Below, in pieces: positions 17,461 through 26,365 of a DNA stretch of 64,000 nt. A model generated the notes under the pieces. The model searched no databases, was not told the origin of the DNA, and saw only the letters and a list, made by a program, of their open reading frames with translations. The DNA comes from UBA1479 sp040218445 (GTDB taxonomy: Bacteria; Pseudomonadota; Alphaproteobacteria; Rhodospirillales; Casp-alpha2), in the NCBI GenBank assembly GCA_040218445.1, contig JAVJRK010000009.1, positions 291,484 to 355,483 on the forward strand. The letters run 5' to 3'. Every line of letters begins with the position of its first letter. The stretch's first letter is position 1. The position numbers and the translations under genes are program-made.

Positions 17461-18393
17461 TTAGTTGAACAGGGAAGAAACCGAGGATTCCTCGGAAATG
17501 CGGCGCATGGCCTCGGCGATCAGCGGGGCCACGGTCAGCTGCTCGATATTATGAGCAACGCGTACGGCCTCTGTCGCCATGATGCTGTCCGTCACGCACA
17601 GCCGGTCCATGGGCGAAGAAGACACCCGCGCCACGGCCCCGCCCGACAGCACCCCATGGGTGACATAGGCGGACACCGCTTCGGCCCCTTGTTCCATCAA
17701 GGCAACAGCGGCATTGCACAGGGTCCCCGCACTGTCGACGATATCGTCGACCAGGATGCAACGGCGGCCTTCGACGTCACCGATGATGTTCATGACTTCG
17801 CTGACACCGGCCCGTTCGCGGCGCTTGTCGATGATCGCCAAATCGCCGTCCAAACGCTTGGCAAGGGCGCGGGCACGGACCACGCCGCCCACGTCCGGCG
17901 ACACGATCACCAGATCGGCGCCGTTTTCCCGATCCTGAATGTCCTTGGCCAAAACCGGCTCGGCATACAGGTTGTCGGTCGGAATATCGAAAAAGCCCTG
18001 AATCTGGCCCGCATGCAGGTCCATGGTCAGGACCCGGTCGGCGCCGGCTTCGGTGATCAGGTTGGCGACCAGCTTGGCCGAAATCGGCGTGCGCGGGCCG
18101 GACTTACGATCCTGGCGGGCATAGCCGAAATAAGGAATGACGGCGGTCACTCGCCGGGCTGACCCGCGGCGCAATGCGTCCAGCGTGACCAGCAGTTCCA
18201 TCAGGTTGTCGTTGGCGGGAAACGAGGTCGACTGAATGACGAACACATCTTCGCCGCGCACGTTTTCCTGGATCTCGACGAACACTTCCATGTCGGAGAA
18301 ACGCCGGATGCTGGCTTTGGTCAACGGCAGATTGAGATATGCGGAAATCGCCTCCGCGAGCGGCCGGTTGGAATTACAGGCGAGAATTTTCAT
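17461..18393 (-). CDS. prs: Ribose-phosphate pyrophosphokinase
   Basis: Makes PRPP from ribose-5-phosphate and ATP for nucleotide, histidine and tryptophan synthesis. 310 residues, a class I enzyme. Landmarks are FSDMEVFVEIQENVRGEDV, the metal/ribose region DLHAGQIQGFFDIPTDNLYA, VIVSPDVGGVVRARALAKRL, and the PRPP loop CILVDDIVDSAGTL. It starts at the ATG at 18393. 169 nt separate it from the upstream lipoprotein gene, so it probably has its own promoter. Confidence 0.97.
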   Translation of the reverse strand: MKILACNSNRPLAEAISAYLNLPLTKASIRRFSDMEVFVEIQENVRGEDVFVIQSTSFPANDNLMELLVTLDALRRGSARRVTAVIPYFGYARQDRKSGPRTPISAKLVANLITEAGADRVLTMDLHAGQIQGFFDIPTDNLYAEPVLAKDIQDRENGADLVIVSPDVGGVVRARALAKRLDGDLAIIDKRRERAGVSEVMNIIGDVEGRRCILVDDIVDSAGTLCNAAVALMEQGAEAVSAYVTHGVLSGGAVARVSSSPMDRLCVTDSIMATEAVRVAHNIEQLTVAPLIAEAMRRISEESSVSSLFN

Positions 18394-18562
18394 GGCTGCG
18401 CACTTTCGTTTTGCGTCCGAAGGCGGCGCAAAACCACCCTGGAATTGCCCGGAACCGAGCGCCGATGGGGTCTATACCCGCAAACAGCGCGCGGACTCTA
18501 ACAATGCCTGCCGCGCCTGTAAACGATCTTTCATAATCGTTTAAAATCAGATGCTTATAATA

Positions 18563-20215
18563 TTAACGCGTGGGCGGCGGGATGGCTTCGCCGGGCGCCC
18601 ATTGCAGAGTCTCCGTGCTCTCGGCGGGAAAGGCCGGCTCGTCGGACGGCAGGCGGCGTGTAAACGGCCGCGCCTTGTCGCCCAACACCCGCTGAATCCC
18701 GACAACCGCCCCCATGGCCACATCCAAAGCGGTTTCGCCCCAATTATCATCTAGGGACCCCGCATTGACGGTGCTGTGCTGTTCGGCGCTGCCCAACGGT
18801 ATGCCGTCGATATTTTCGACCGACCACACAATCCGGGCATCCTGTTTACCCGCCTTGGGCGTGGACATCACCACCAGGCCTCGAACCAGATAGCGGGCCT
18901 GCCTGGGGTCGTCGGTGACGTTCTGATCGCGCGCCCGCAAAACCCGGCGCAGCGCCTCGCCCAAAAGCCGGTTGCCGTTGCCGGGTGCGCCCGTGACCTC
19001 CGCCACCAGGAATGAATTCGCGCCGTCATCGGATGCCACGGGCAGCGTCGGCGGCTTGAACGTATCTTCGGTGATCTGCTCGCCCCCCGCGTCTTCCGGC
19101 CCCAGCACGCTTTTCTGCTCCGCCGGGGGCGGTGTATTCCCGGATGCGCCCGGGCGGGCGGCCGCCAAGGCTTCTGACGCGGATTTTTCCGCGGGCCCTT
19201 CCGTGCTGACCGGCGCATCGGGCGGGACAAGATGATCTGCCATCTTGGCGATGACTTTCTTCGGCCCGCCCGGTTTGGGCAATTCGCCCTCTTCCAGGTT
19301 TTCCGGCAGCCCCAATCCCCCACCCTGAGCCAACAGGCGTTCGCGGTCTTCCCAGCCGCTGATCACTTCATGAATGCCGTCCACGGCGGCCGCGGCGATC
19401 AGGCGCGCCGTCGGCATCCATTGCGTATCGAAGATGCCGGACGGCACGGTGTTTTCCTGTTCCGCCTTGCCGACTTCCTTGCCGTCCGGGCGGGACAGGC
19501 GCCAGGTGATGCGCACGCCCTGGCGGCCCTGCACCGACGGCGAGACCTTCATCAAACCGGTCAGCACGTATTTCGCCTGTTCGCGGTAGCGGGTCAGCCG
19601 CGTGCCCCGGGCCTTCAGGGCTTCGGCGATTGCCCGGGTCAGCGAGAAATCGCCGTCCCCGGGCGCCCCCTCGACCGGCATGACGAAAATCCCCTTGTCC
19701 GGGGCCGCTTCCGCCTGGGCCGGGGCGATCCCGGCCAGGATGGCGGCGACCCGATGGGCGACATCTTCGGCGACACGGATAATGACCTCGGGTGTGCCGA
19801 ATTCCCATTCGTCGCCCGTGGCGTCGACCGGTTGTTCCAGATCCGCCAGCAGCAGACCTTCCCGGTTGGACAACTGCCAATGGATGGTGACATAGGGAAT
19901 GGCGTTGGGGTTCTTGTCTCGATGGGCGCGGCCATGCAGCACGTATTCGCTGGCATCGAAAGGTGCCATCCCGGCCGGAAGTCCATAGGGCTCGAACGAA
20001 TCGACCGTCGTCCGGGCCAGAATCTTCGACATGATGGGGGCCGCGCCTTCGACGGGATTGACCTGAATGCCTTTCGTGAACGTGCCATGCACAATGGCCG
20101 CGCCGACGCTTTCTTCCTCGCCCGGCTGAAACGCGCGCGGCAAAGGCGTACAGGCCGCCACGGCCAGCAAGACCGCGATCAACATGCCGATATGTGTTCG
20201 GGTGACTACCCGCAA
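18563..20215 (-). CDS. Lipoprotein with three related repeat units, unknown function
   Basis: 550 residues from a TTG start preceded by AAGGGG. Lipobox LAVAAC places the lipidated cysteine at 22. Three related units are visible at about 49-161, 175-287 and 401-511. Each has an A/Q-x-YVL-x-G or RYLVRG strand, an I-x-W strand (VTIHWQLSN, VRITWRLSR, ARIVWSVEN), a DG/EQ turn and an A-V-x-GI-x-V helix. A Pro/Ala-rich linker (about 300-395) separates units two and three. I recognise no family. A periplasmic scaffolding or binding role is a guess. It is downstream of pgeF and a microprotein. Confidence 0.75.
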   Translation of the reverse strand: MRVVTRTHIGMLIAVLLAVAACTPLPRAFQPGEEESVGAAIVHGTFTKGIQVNPVEGAAPIMSKILARTTVDSFEPYGLPAGMAPFDASEYVLHGRAHRDKNPNAIPYVTIHWQLSNREGLLLADLEQPVDATGDEWEFGTPEVIIRVAEDVAHRVAAILAGIAPAQAEAAPDKGIFVMPVEGAPGDGDFSLTRAIAEALKARGTRLTRYREQAKYVLTGLMKVSPSVQGRQGVRITWRLSRPDGKEVGKAEQENTVPSGIFDTQWMPTARLIAAAAVDGIHEVISGWEDRERLLAQGGGLGLPENLEEGELPKPGGPKKVIAKMADHLVPPDAPVSTEGPAEKSASEALAAARPGASGNTPPPAEQKSVLGPEDAGGEQITEDTFKPPTLPVASDDGANSFLVAEVTGAPGNGNRLLGEALRRVLRARDQNVTDDPRQARYLVRGLVVMSTPKAGKQDARIVWSVENIDGIPLGSAEQHSTVNAGSLDDNWGETALDVAMGAVVGIQRVLGDKARPFTRRLPSDEPAFPAESTETLQWAPGEAIPPPTR

Positions 20216-20258
20216 GGCCGTTGCCCCTTGGAAATGACCGCCATGAGACGATGATGCC

Positions 20259-20327
20259 CTAAACTATGGCACAGGTGACGAGAATCACCGCGAGGGAGAT
20301 CAAGGTCAAGATCGCCAAATAAGGCAT
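20259..20327 (-). CDS. Candidate 22-residue membrane microprotein
   Basis: Short reading frame with an ATG at 20327 preceded by AAGGAAG 9 nt upstream, ending in TAG. The peptide begins MPYLAILTLISLAV and ends VTCAIV; nearly all residues are hydrophobic, matching one membrane helix. It lies in the 140-bp gap between pgeF (28 nt upstream) and the three-unit lipoprotein (43 nt downstream), on the same strand. Too short for most gene finders. Evidence is the ribosome-binding site, composition and position only. Confidence 0.45.
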   Translation of the reverse strand: MPYLAILTLISLAVILVTCAIV

Positions 20328-20355
20328 GCGCGAAGCTTCCTTGGTGATGGGTGTG

Positions 20356-21144
20356 TCAACGGGGCATCAAGGCAATGGCCGCCAGTTCCCGGCCGTAATC
20401 GGGCTCGCCCCGATGGGTCGCCCGGCGATAACTGTAAAACCTTGTGTCGTCGGTATAGGTATCCAGCCCCACGTCATGGGCCGTGGCCAGGCCCAATCCT
20501 GCCAACCGGTCCATGATGAAGCCCGCCAGATCGAATTGATAATGACCGGGCCGGGCGCCGGGCGCGAAATAACGGCCATGATCGGCATGGCGTTCGGCGA
20601 AGGCATCCTTCATGTCCTGGCCGACTTCGTAGGAACCTTGACGGATACAGGGGCCGAGCGCGGCATGGATGTTGGCGCGCCGGGCTCCCTCGACTTCCAT
20701 CTTCGCGACCGTGTTCTCAAGCACTCCGCCCATGGCGCCGCGCCAGCCCGCATGGGCGGCACCAACCACCCCTGCCGTCGGGTCCGCGAACAGGACCGGT
20801 GCGCAATCGGCCGTCAAAATCCCCAATCCCATTTTCGGTTCGCGGCTGACCAAGGCATCGGCCTTGACCAGATCGGGGCGGGCACGGGGCGCATCGGCGA
20901 CCCAGACATCCGGGGAATGAATCTGATGCACCAGGGCCAGGCTGTCTTCGGCAAGGCCCAGGGCCACCGCCGCCCGGCGCTTGTTTTCCGCAACATGGGT
21001 GCCGTCGTCGTCCGACCCTTGGCCGCAATTGAGCCCTGCGTATATGCCGCCGCTGACCCCGCCCTTGCGGGTAAAGAAGGCATGGGTGATTCCCGCCTGT
21101 TCGGCAAGGTTGGGCGCACTGACGATATCGATTTCTTCGGTCAT
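20356..21144 (-). CDS. pgeF: Peptidoglycan editing factor PgeF / YfiH-type purine nucleoside phosphorylase
   Basis: Member of the DUF152/LACC1 family, long called polyphenol oxidase. Family members are reported to act on purine nucleosides, and E. coli PgeF affects peptidoglycan composition. 262 residues, normal length. Metal-site residues occur in LVHQIHSPDV, LTADCAPVLF and AAHAGWRGAMGGV, and in GPCIRQGSYEVG. Starts at the ATG at 21144, 41 nt after the midA stop; lgt-midA-pgeF order is common in alphaproteobacteria. Confidence 0.92.
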   Translation of the reverse strand: MTEEIDIVSAPNLAEQAGITHAFFTRKGGVSGGIYAGLNCGQGSDDDGTHVAENKRRAAVALGLAEDSLALVHQIHSPDVWVADAPRARPDLVKADALVSREPKMGLGILTADCAPVLFADPTAGVVGAAHAGWRGAMGGVLENTVAKMEVEGARRANIHAALGPCIRQGSYEVGQDMKDAFAERHADHGRYFAPGARPGHYQFDLAGFIMDRLAGLGLATAHDVGLDTYTDDTRFYSYRRATHRGEPDYGRELAAIALMPR

Positions 21145-21185
21145 GCAATCTTGTACCTTGATCCCGCCCCGCTGTTCAAACGGCC

Positions 21186-22277
21186 TTAAGCGAGCCCGGG
21201 CGGCGTGGCCAGCCCCGGGTGCTGCACGGCCAGAACCCGGAACAGGCGGCCCATTTGTTCGCCAGCCGTCAGGCGCTCAAGGGCGGCCTGGATATCCGCT
21301 TGCTGACCGGCATCCGCCTTGGCGGACAGAGCCGCGGCGCGCTCCCGAATTCCCAGGGCTTGCAGGAACGCCCCCTGCCCGGCGGGACCGAAGGTCACCG
21401 CCCCGGCCTGAATGGCGGTCGCGGCAAGCTGCTGAAAATCCACATGCGCCGTCAGGTCTGCCTGACCGGGATCGTCCAGAACGCCTGCATATGCGTGGTC
21501 CTTGACCGCCTGCAGGGTATCGCCCGCACCGCTTCGGTCATGGCCGTAATCGATGACCAGGGCGGTGCCGCCCTGTTCCGCCAGCCGGGATGCCAGAGTA
21601 TGGGCCTGGCGCAGACCGGCGGGACAGATTTCCACCAAACTGCCCGCCGGCACTTGATCCAAGGGCGGGGGGATCAAGGGCGTCGCGGATGCTGCACCGG
21701 AATACGTAAAGGCCAACGCGCCAGCACCTTCATCCCAGCCGACCAGACGTTCGCGCCAGCCATCCGCCCCCCGCTGAAACTGGCGGATGGGCAGGGCATC
21801 GAAGAATTCATTGGCAAGGATGATCGCCGGGCCGGGCGGAACCTGTGACAGACCGTTCCACCATCGGGGAGCGATGTCCGGATGGGCGGCGGCCAGGGTC
21901 TCGTCCTGTTTCTGCCTGAGAACCGGGCTGGTTTCCACCAGATGCACGGCAAGGGCTGCGCGGAATTCCGGCACCTGACCGGCGGCACGGAGCACATCCG
22001 CCATCAAAGTCCCGCGTCCCGGCCCCAGTTCGATCAGATGGACCGGATCGGGCGCGCCCATGGCCTGCCACTGCACGGCCGCCCAAAGACCCAACAGTTC
22101 GCCGAACATCTGCGATATTTCCGGCGCCGTCGTAAAATCACCGGCCCGGCCCAAAGGATCACGGGTCATGTAATAGCCATGGGTCGGATTGCCGAGGCAT
22201 TCTTCCATGTATTGTGCAACGGTCAGCGGCCCTTCAAGGGCAATGCGGCGGCGAAGATGGTCGATCAGCCCGATCAT
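21186..22277 (-). CDS. SAM-dependent methyltransferase, NDUFAF7/MidA family
   Basis: 363 residues. The family relative NDUFAF7 methylates an arginine of a complex I subunit in mitochondria; the bacterial role is unproven. Signatures: HGYYMTRDPLGRAGDFTTAPEIS, MFGELLGLWAAVQW and the SAM site ELGPGRGTLMADVLRA. The start is the ATG at 22277, whose ATGA overlaps the lgt stop, so translation is probably coupled. Confidence 0.9.
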   Translation of the reverse strand: MIGLIDHLRRRIALEGPLTVAQYMEECLGNPTHGYYMTRDPLGRAGDFTTAPEISQMFGELLGLWAAVQWQAMGAPDPVHLIELGPGRGTLMADVLRAAGQVPEFRAALAVHLVETSPVLRQKQDETLAAAHPDIAPRWWNGLSQVPPGPAIILANEFFDALPIRQFQRGADGWRERLVGWDEGAGALAFTYSGAASATPLIPPPLDQVPAGSLVEICPAGLRQAHTLASRLAEQGGTALVIDYGHDRSGAGDTLQAVKDHAYAGVLDDPGQADLTAHVDFQQLAATAIQAGAVTFGPAGQGAFLQALGIRERAAALSAKADAGQQADIQAALERLTAGEQMGRLFRVLAVQHPGLATPPGLA

Positions 22278-23149
22278 GCGTCCGATGGCGGGATGCGCCG
22301 CGCCCGCATGACCAGCCACAGCCCAAAGGCGATCATCGGCAGGCACAGCAACTGGCCCATGGTCGCCCCCTGGAACAGAAAGCCCAGATGGGCATCCGGT
22401 TCGCGGAAAAACTCGGCGATGATCCGAGCAATGCCGTAGCCGATGAAGAAAATCCCCGCCAGGGTTCCCGGCCGGGCGCGCAGCCCCGGGCGGTGCCACA
22501 AAACGGCCAAGACGATGAACAGAATCAAGCCTTCAAGAGCCGCTTCGTAAAGCTGGCTGGGGTGGCGGGCAATGGGCCCGCCATGGGGGAACACCATGGC
22601 CCAGGGAACATCGGCCGCGCGCCCGAACAACTCGCCGTTGATGAAATTGGCGATCCTCCCGAACAACAGGCCGATCGGGGCCGCACATCCCAACAGGTCT
22701 GCGAATTGGAACAGCGGGATGTCCCGTTTGCGGCAGAACAGGATGGTTGCGATGCAGACCCCCAACAGCCCGCCGTGAAACGACATGCCGCCCTGCCAGA
22801 CGGTCAGGATATTCAACGGGTTTTCCAGATAGAACCCCGGCTTGTAGAACAAGACGTATCCAAGTCGCCCCCCCAAAACCACGCCGATGGTCGCCCAGAC
22901 AAGAAAGTCATCAACGGCCAGGCGGCTGACGATGGGCTCCTGAACGGTCTGGGTCTTGCCCTTTTCGTCCGGGACATGAACATCACGCAGCGGCAGATCG
23001 TCGGTCAGGCGCAGCATGTAGCGCCAGCCCAGGATCAACCCCGCGATATAGGCCAGCGCATACCAGCGAATGGCGATGGGCCCGATTTCGATCAAGATGG
23101 GATCGATCGCGGGGAAGGTCAGTGCGGGTAGAATTGATGCGATCATCAT
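22274..23149 (-). CDS. lgt: Prolipoprotein diacylglyceryl transferase
   Basis: Transfers diacylglycerol from phosphatidylglycerol to the lipobox cysteine of prolipoproteins at the inner membrane. 291 residues with about seven helices. Key segments are SFHGGLLGVC with the essential His, the Lgt signature GRIANFINGELFG, HPSQLYEAALEGL and the RPG-rich C-terminal part. Start is the ATG at 23149 (or the next codon). It overlaps the midA start by 4 nt. Several predicted lipoproteins in this window are its likely clients. Confidence 0.97.
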   Translation of the reverse strand: MMIASILPALTFPAIDPILIEIGPIAIRWYALAYIAGLILGWRYMLRLTDDLPLRDVHVPDEKGKTQTVQEPIVSRLAVDDFLVWATIGVVLGGRLGYVLFYKPGFYLENPLNILTVWQGGMSFHGGLLGVCIATILFCRKRDIPLFQFADLLGCAAPIGLLFGRIANFINGELFGRAADVPWAMVFPHGGPIARHPSQLYEAALEGLILFIVLAVLWHRPGLRARPGTLAGIFFIGYGIARIIAEFFREPDAHLGFLFQGATMGQLLCLPMIAFGLWLVMRARRIPPSDA

Positions 23150-23160
23150 GCCCCAGTCCC

Positions 23161-24147
23161 TTACAGGTAGGGATCGTTCGTGTGGAGGAAATCTTGCACG
23201 TAGCGCCGGACACCTTCTTCCAAGGAGGTCGAAGGATGGCCATAGCCGACGGCGCGGATGCGGTCCATGCGGGCCTCGGTGAAGTACTGATACTTGTCGC
23301 GGATGTCTTCGGGCGTGGGCACGAAATCGATCATCGGCTCCTTGCCCAAGGCGCGATACACGGCAGCGGCCAGATCAGCGAAGCTGCGTGCCTTACCGGT
23401 CCCGCAGTTGAACAGGCCGGATGCCTGCGGATGATCCAGCAGCCACATCACCATATCGACGCAATCGCCGACCCAGACGAAATCGCGCAGTTGCCCGCCG
23501 TCTGGGTAATCGGGATGGTGGGATTGGAACAGGGTGCAGGTCTCTCCCCGGGCGGCCTTCTCGTAAACCTGGCGGGCGACGGACTGCATGCGGCCCTTGT
23601 GGTATTCGTTGGGCCCGAACACGTTGAAGAACTTCAGTCCCGCCCAACCCGGCGGTGTCGGGGCACCGGCCGCCACCTGTTCAGCGACCCAGATATCGAA
23701 CTGGTTCTTGGACCAGCCGTACATGTTAAGCGGCTGCAGAGCCTTCAGAGCATCGATGGCCCCATCGTCGTCGAACCCCCGGCTGCCGTCGCCGTAGGTC
23801 GCGGCAGAGGACGCGTAAATGTAAGGCACGCCCTCGGCCGCGCACCAATCCCACAAACGGCGCGACAGCACGATGTTCGCCTTGATGATGCGGACCAGAC
23901 GCGTTTCCGTAGTGGCCGAAATGGCCCCCATGTGGATGACGCCGCGAATCCGGCCCACATTGTCTTTCAGGAACGGCTGCAGGTCATCGGGCGCAACCGT
24001 TAGAGAATCGCCGCGCTTGGCGATGTTCAGGGCCTTTTCCGGCGAATCGATACGGTCGACAACGGCCACCGGGCCCCGGCCGGCGGCCTCGAGCCCGTGC
24101 ACGATATTCGATCCGATGAAACCGGCCCCGCCGGTGACCACATACAT
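23161..24147 (-). CDS. hldD: ADP-L-glycero-D-manno-heptose 6-epimerase
   Basis: Converts ADP-D-glycero- to ADP-L-glycero-manno-heptose for the LPS inner core. 328 residues. NADP-binding TGGAGFIGSN (about 5-14), the DRIDSPEKALNIAKRGD region, a SSAATYGDG serine patch, the catalytic YGWSK, and FNVFGPNEYHKGRMQSV are family-specific. It lies 11 nt before lgt on the same strand and is divergent from ubiK. Implies a heptose-containing LPS core. Confidence 0.93.
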   Translation of the reverse strand: MYVVTGGAGFIGSNIVHGLEAAGRGPVAVVDRIDSPEKALNIAKRGDSLTVAPDDLQPFLKDNVGRIRGVIHMGAISATTETRLVRIIKANIVLSRRLWDWCAAEGVPYIYASSAATYGDGSRGFDDDGAIDALKALQPLNMYGWSKNQFDIWVAEQVAAGAPTPPGWAGLKFFNVFGPNEYHKGRMQSVARQVYEKAARGETCTLFQSHHPDYPDGGQLRDFVWVGDCVDMVMWLLDHPQASGLFNCGTGKARSFADLAAAVYRALGKEPMIDFVPTPEDIRDKYQYFTEARMDRIRAVGYGHPSTSLEEGVRRYVQDFLHTNDPYL

Positions 24148-24267
24148 GGCCTGCTTATAGGATGGCCCAGGCCCGGGAGCAACCGGCCCGGCGCTTGCGT
24201 CTTCGGGGCAAGATCGCCATATATCAGGTAGAATCGACCGATTGTCCGGAACCTAAGGAGTTCAGCG

Positions 24268-24612
24268 ATGCAGACGTCCAACAAAATTCTCGACGACCTG
24301 GCCAAGGTGGCCAACGGCGCCGTGGCGACGATGACCGGCATCAAGGACGAAGTGGAAGCCATGGTCCGCCAGCAGGTCGAACGTTTCCTGGCCGACGGCA
24401 ATCTGGTGCCGCGTGACGAGTTCGACGCCATGGCCGAAGTGGCCCGCAATGCCCGCGCGGCCCAGGAAAAACTGGAAGCCCGAGTCGCCAAACTGGAAGC
24501 CGCCCTGGCCGCCAACCCCGCACAGAAAGCCCGAAAACCAGCGGCCACGGCAAAAAAATCCGCGGCCAAACCGGCGGCCCGCAAGACCCCGGCGGCCAAA
24601 GGCAAAGCCTGA
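24268..24612 (+). CDS. ubiK: Ubiquinone biosynthesis accessory factor UbiK (BMFP family)
   Basis: 114 residues. The first 85 form the BMFP helical region: an amphipathic start (TSNKILDDLAKVANGA), the VRQQVERFLADGNLVPRDEFDAM core, then a coiled coil of EKLEARVAKLEAAL. The rest is a Lys/Ala-rich tail. UbiK helps the UbiJ/Ubi complex in coenzyme Q synthesis in E. coli. Start is the ATG at 24268 after CTAAGGAGT. A ubiquinone link fits the bc1 operon elsewhere in the window. Confidence 0.88.
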   Translation: MQTSNKILDDLAKVANGAVATMTGIKDEVEAMVRQQVERFLADGNLVPRDEFDAMAEVARNARAAQEKLEARVAKLEAALAANPAQKARKPAATAKKSAAKPAARKTPAAKGKA

Positions 24613-24897
24613 ACACACCGCCATATATAGAGTCGTTTCAGCACCTTGGATGCCGGGCGCATACAGGGCATTTCGCCTTAAGTCATTCTGACTCCCGATT
24701 CTTCCACAATATTTCACACAACCTCGGCAATCGGCCCTTGCACGGCTGACTCCGTTAAGGCAGGCTACCTCTTGTATCCAAGGGGGCCTCAAGTACCATA
24801 TTTCGGGTACCTCCGAGATGTTGTGGGGGCAACCTTAGGCTACAAGCCTGGGGCGCCCGCCGGGAGTCCCCGGTCGAGCCACGAAGGAGGAACGGCC
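24613..24897. other. 285-bp intergenic region between ubiK and the YbjN gene
   Basis: Lower-GC leader with pyrimidine tracts and small stem possibilities, for example around GTACC/GGGTAC near 24790-24812. It probably holds the promoter and 5' leader of the YbjN gene. No convincing terminator, riboswitch or RNA gene is seen. Confidence 0.4.
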
Positions 24898-25401
24898 ATG
24901 CCTGCCTTAGATTTCGCCGTTGAGACCCAAAAACACAATCCTTTGGACCTGATCGAACAGATCGTAGAGGGGAACGATTGGACCTTTGACCGTCGTAGTG
25001 ACCAGGAATTGGCTGTCCAGGTGCCCGGCACCTGGTGTGATTACAGCTTGTATTTCGCCTGGAACGACGAGATCGAAGCCATGCATTTCACCTGCGCCTT
25101 CGACATGCGAGTGCCGAACGACCGGCGCCCGCCGGTCTACGAGCTTCTGGCCAAAGTGAACGAAAAGCTTTGGCTGGGCCATTTCGGCATGTGGGACGAC
25201 GAGGGCCTGCCCATGTTCCGCCATGTCCTGCCCATGCGCGCGGCCAAGGGCCCGACCATGAGCCAGATGGAAGACATCGTCGAAACGGCGCTGTACGAAT
25301 GCGAACGCTTTTACCCAGCCTTCCAATACGTGATCTGGGGCGGACGCACCGCCGAAGATGCCGTGGCCGCCGCCATGGTGGACACGGTCGGCGAAGCCTG
25401 A
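24898..25401 (+). CDS. YbjN domain-containing protein
   Basis: 167 residues, soluble. The YbjN fold is suggested by LDLIEQIVEGNDWTFDR (about 13-29), the YSLYFAWNDEIEAMHFTC strands and an end helix VETALYECERFYPAFQYV. YbjN proteins are linked to stress and motility phenotypes or act like type III chaperones, without a fixed biochemical role. A strong GAAGGAGG fixes the ATG at 24898. proC starts 34 nt downstream, a pairing common in alphaproteobacteria. Confidence 0.88.
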   Translation: MPALDFAVETQKHNPLDLIEQIVEGNDWTFDRRSDQELAVQVPGTWCDYSLYFAWNDEIEAMHFTCAFDMRVPNDRRPPVYELLAKVNEKLWLGHFGMWDDEGLPMFRHVLPMRAAKGPTMSQMEDIVETALYECERFYPAFQYVIWGGRTAEDAVAAAMVDTVGEA

Positions 25402-25435
25402 CGTAACGCCGCAGACGAGACCGGAGTCCTAACCC

Positions 25436-26287
25436 GTGAGTACCACGCAATCCCTATTGCTTGTCGGGGGCGGCAAGATGGGCGGTGCCCTGATGGCCGG
25501 CTGGATCAGCCGGGACATCCCGGCGGCGAACATCTTCGTGGTCGAGCCCAATAGCGAAAATGCGGCTGCTCTGGCCCGCGGCCATGGCGTGACCGCCGTG
25601 GCTTCACCGGATGACCTGGCAGCAAACTTCGCACCGGGCTTGGTGATGTTCGCGGTCAAACCGCAGGTCATGGAAGCAGTCGTGCCGCCCTATCGGCGCT
25701 TTGCCGGGCCGGACACGGTGTTTCTGTCCATCGCCGCGGGCACGCCGATCTCTTTTTTCGAAAGCCATCTGGGCGAAGACGCCGCGGTCGTCCGCGCCAT
25801 GCCCAACACGCCCGCCGCCGTCGGCCGGGGCGTCAGCGTTGCCTGCGCCAATGCCAAGGCATCGGACGCCCAACGAACCCTGTGCCATGACCTTCTGACC
25901 GCGGTCGGCCAAGTCCATTGGGTCGACGACGAAGAGATGATCCATGCCGTGACCGGTGTGTCCGGCAGCGGCCCGGCCTATGTCTTTCATTTCGTGGAAT
26001 GCCTGGCCCGCGCCGGGCGCGAAGCCGGCCTGCCGGGTGATCTGGCCGATGCCTTGGCCCGGGCGACAGTCGAAGGTGCGGGAGAACTCCTGCATCAGGC
26101 GTCAGCGGACAGCCCCCGGACCCTGCGCCAGAACGTGACCAGTCCCGGCGGCACCACGGCCGCGGGCCTGAGCGTTCTGATGGGCGGCGATCCGGCCAAG
26201 GACGATCCCGCACAGGGGCCCATGGGCGATATCGTGACTGAATGCGTCGCCGCCGCCGCGATGCGGTCGCGCGAATTGGCCGACTGA
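25436..26287 (+). CDS. proC: Pyrroline-5-carboxylate reductase
   Basis: Last step of proline synthesis. 283 residues from a GTG start at 25436. The N-terminal NAD(P) motif is LVGGGKMGGALMAGW; RAMPNTPAAVGRGVS, VTGVSGSGPAYVF and TSPGGTTAAGL are the P5CR signatures. The other two proline genes, proB and proA, are in the long operon at 56-58 kb, so the pathway is complete in this window but split over two loci. Confidence 0.96.
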   Translation: MSTTQSLLLVGGGKMGGALMAGWISRDIPAANIFVVEPNSENAAALARGHGVTAVASPDDLAANFAPGLVMFAVKPQVMEAVVPPYRRFAGPDTVFLSIAAGTPISFFESHLGEDAAVVRAMPNTPAAVGRGVSVACANAKASDAQRTLCHDLLTAVGQVHWVDDEEMIHAVTGVSGSGPAYVFHFVECLARAGREAGLPGDLADALARATVEGAGELLHQASADSPRTLRQNVTSPGGTTAAGLSVLMGGDPAKDDPAQGPMGDIVTECVAAAAMRSRELAD

Positions 26288-26323
26288 TCCAAGAAATTTA
26301 CCGGTAATTGGCATTTCCTTCGC

Positions 26324-26346
26324 CGCTTCCTACATTATAGGAAGCG
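26324..26346. promoter_or_regulatory. Palindrome upstream of TetR-type gene, probable autoregulatory operator
   Basis: CGCTTCCTA and TAGGAAGCG form a perfect 9-bp inverted repeat separated by CATTA. It ends 19 nt before the regulator start codon and overlaps the expected transcription start. No T-tract follows, so a proC terminator is less likely than an operator. Confidence 0.55.
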
Positions 26347-26365
26347 AACGTAAGGAGAAGCCTGC

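Noticed and set aside
24613..24897. Possible small RNA (6S or SRP-like) between ubiK and the YbjN gene
   Set aside because: No conserved SRP tetraloop or 6S bubble could be found; only weak local stems.
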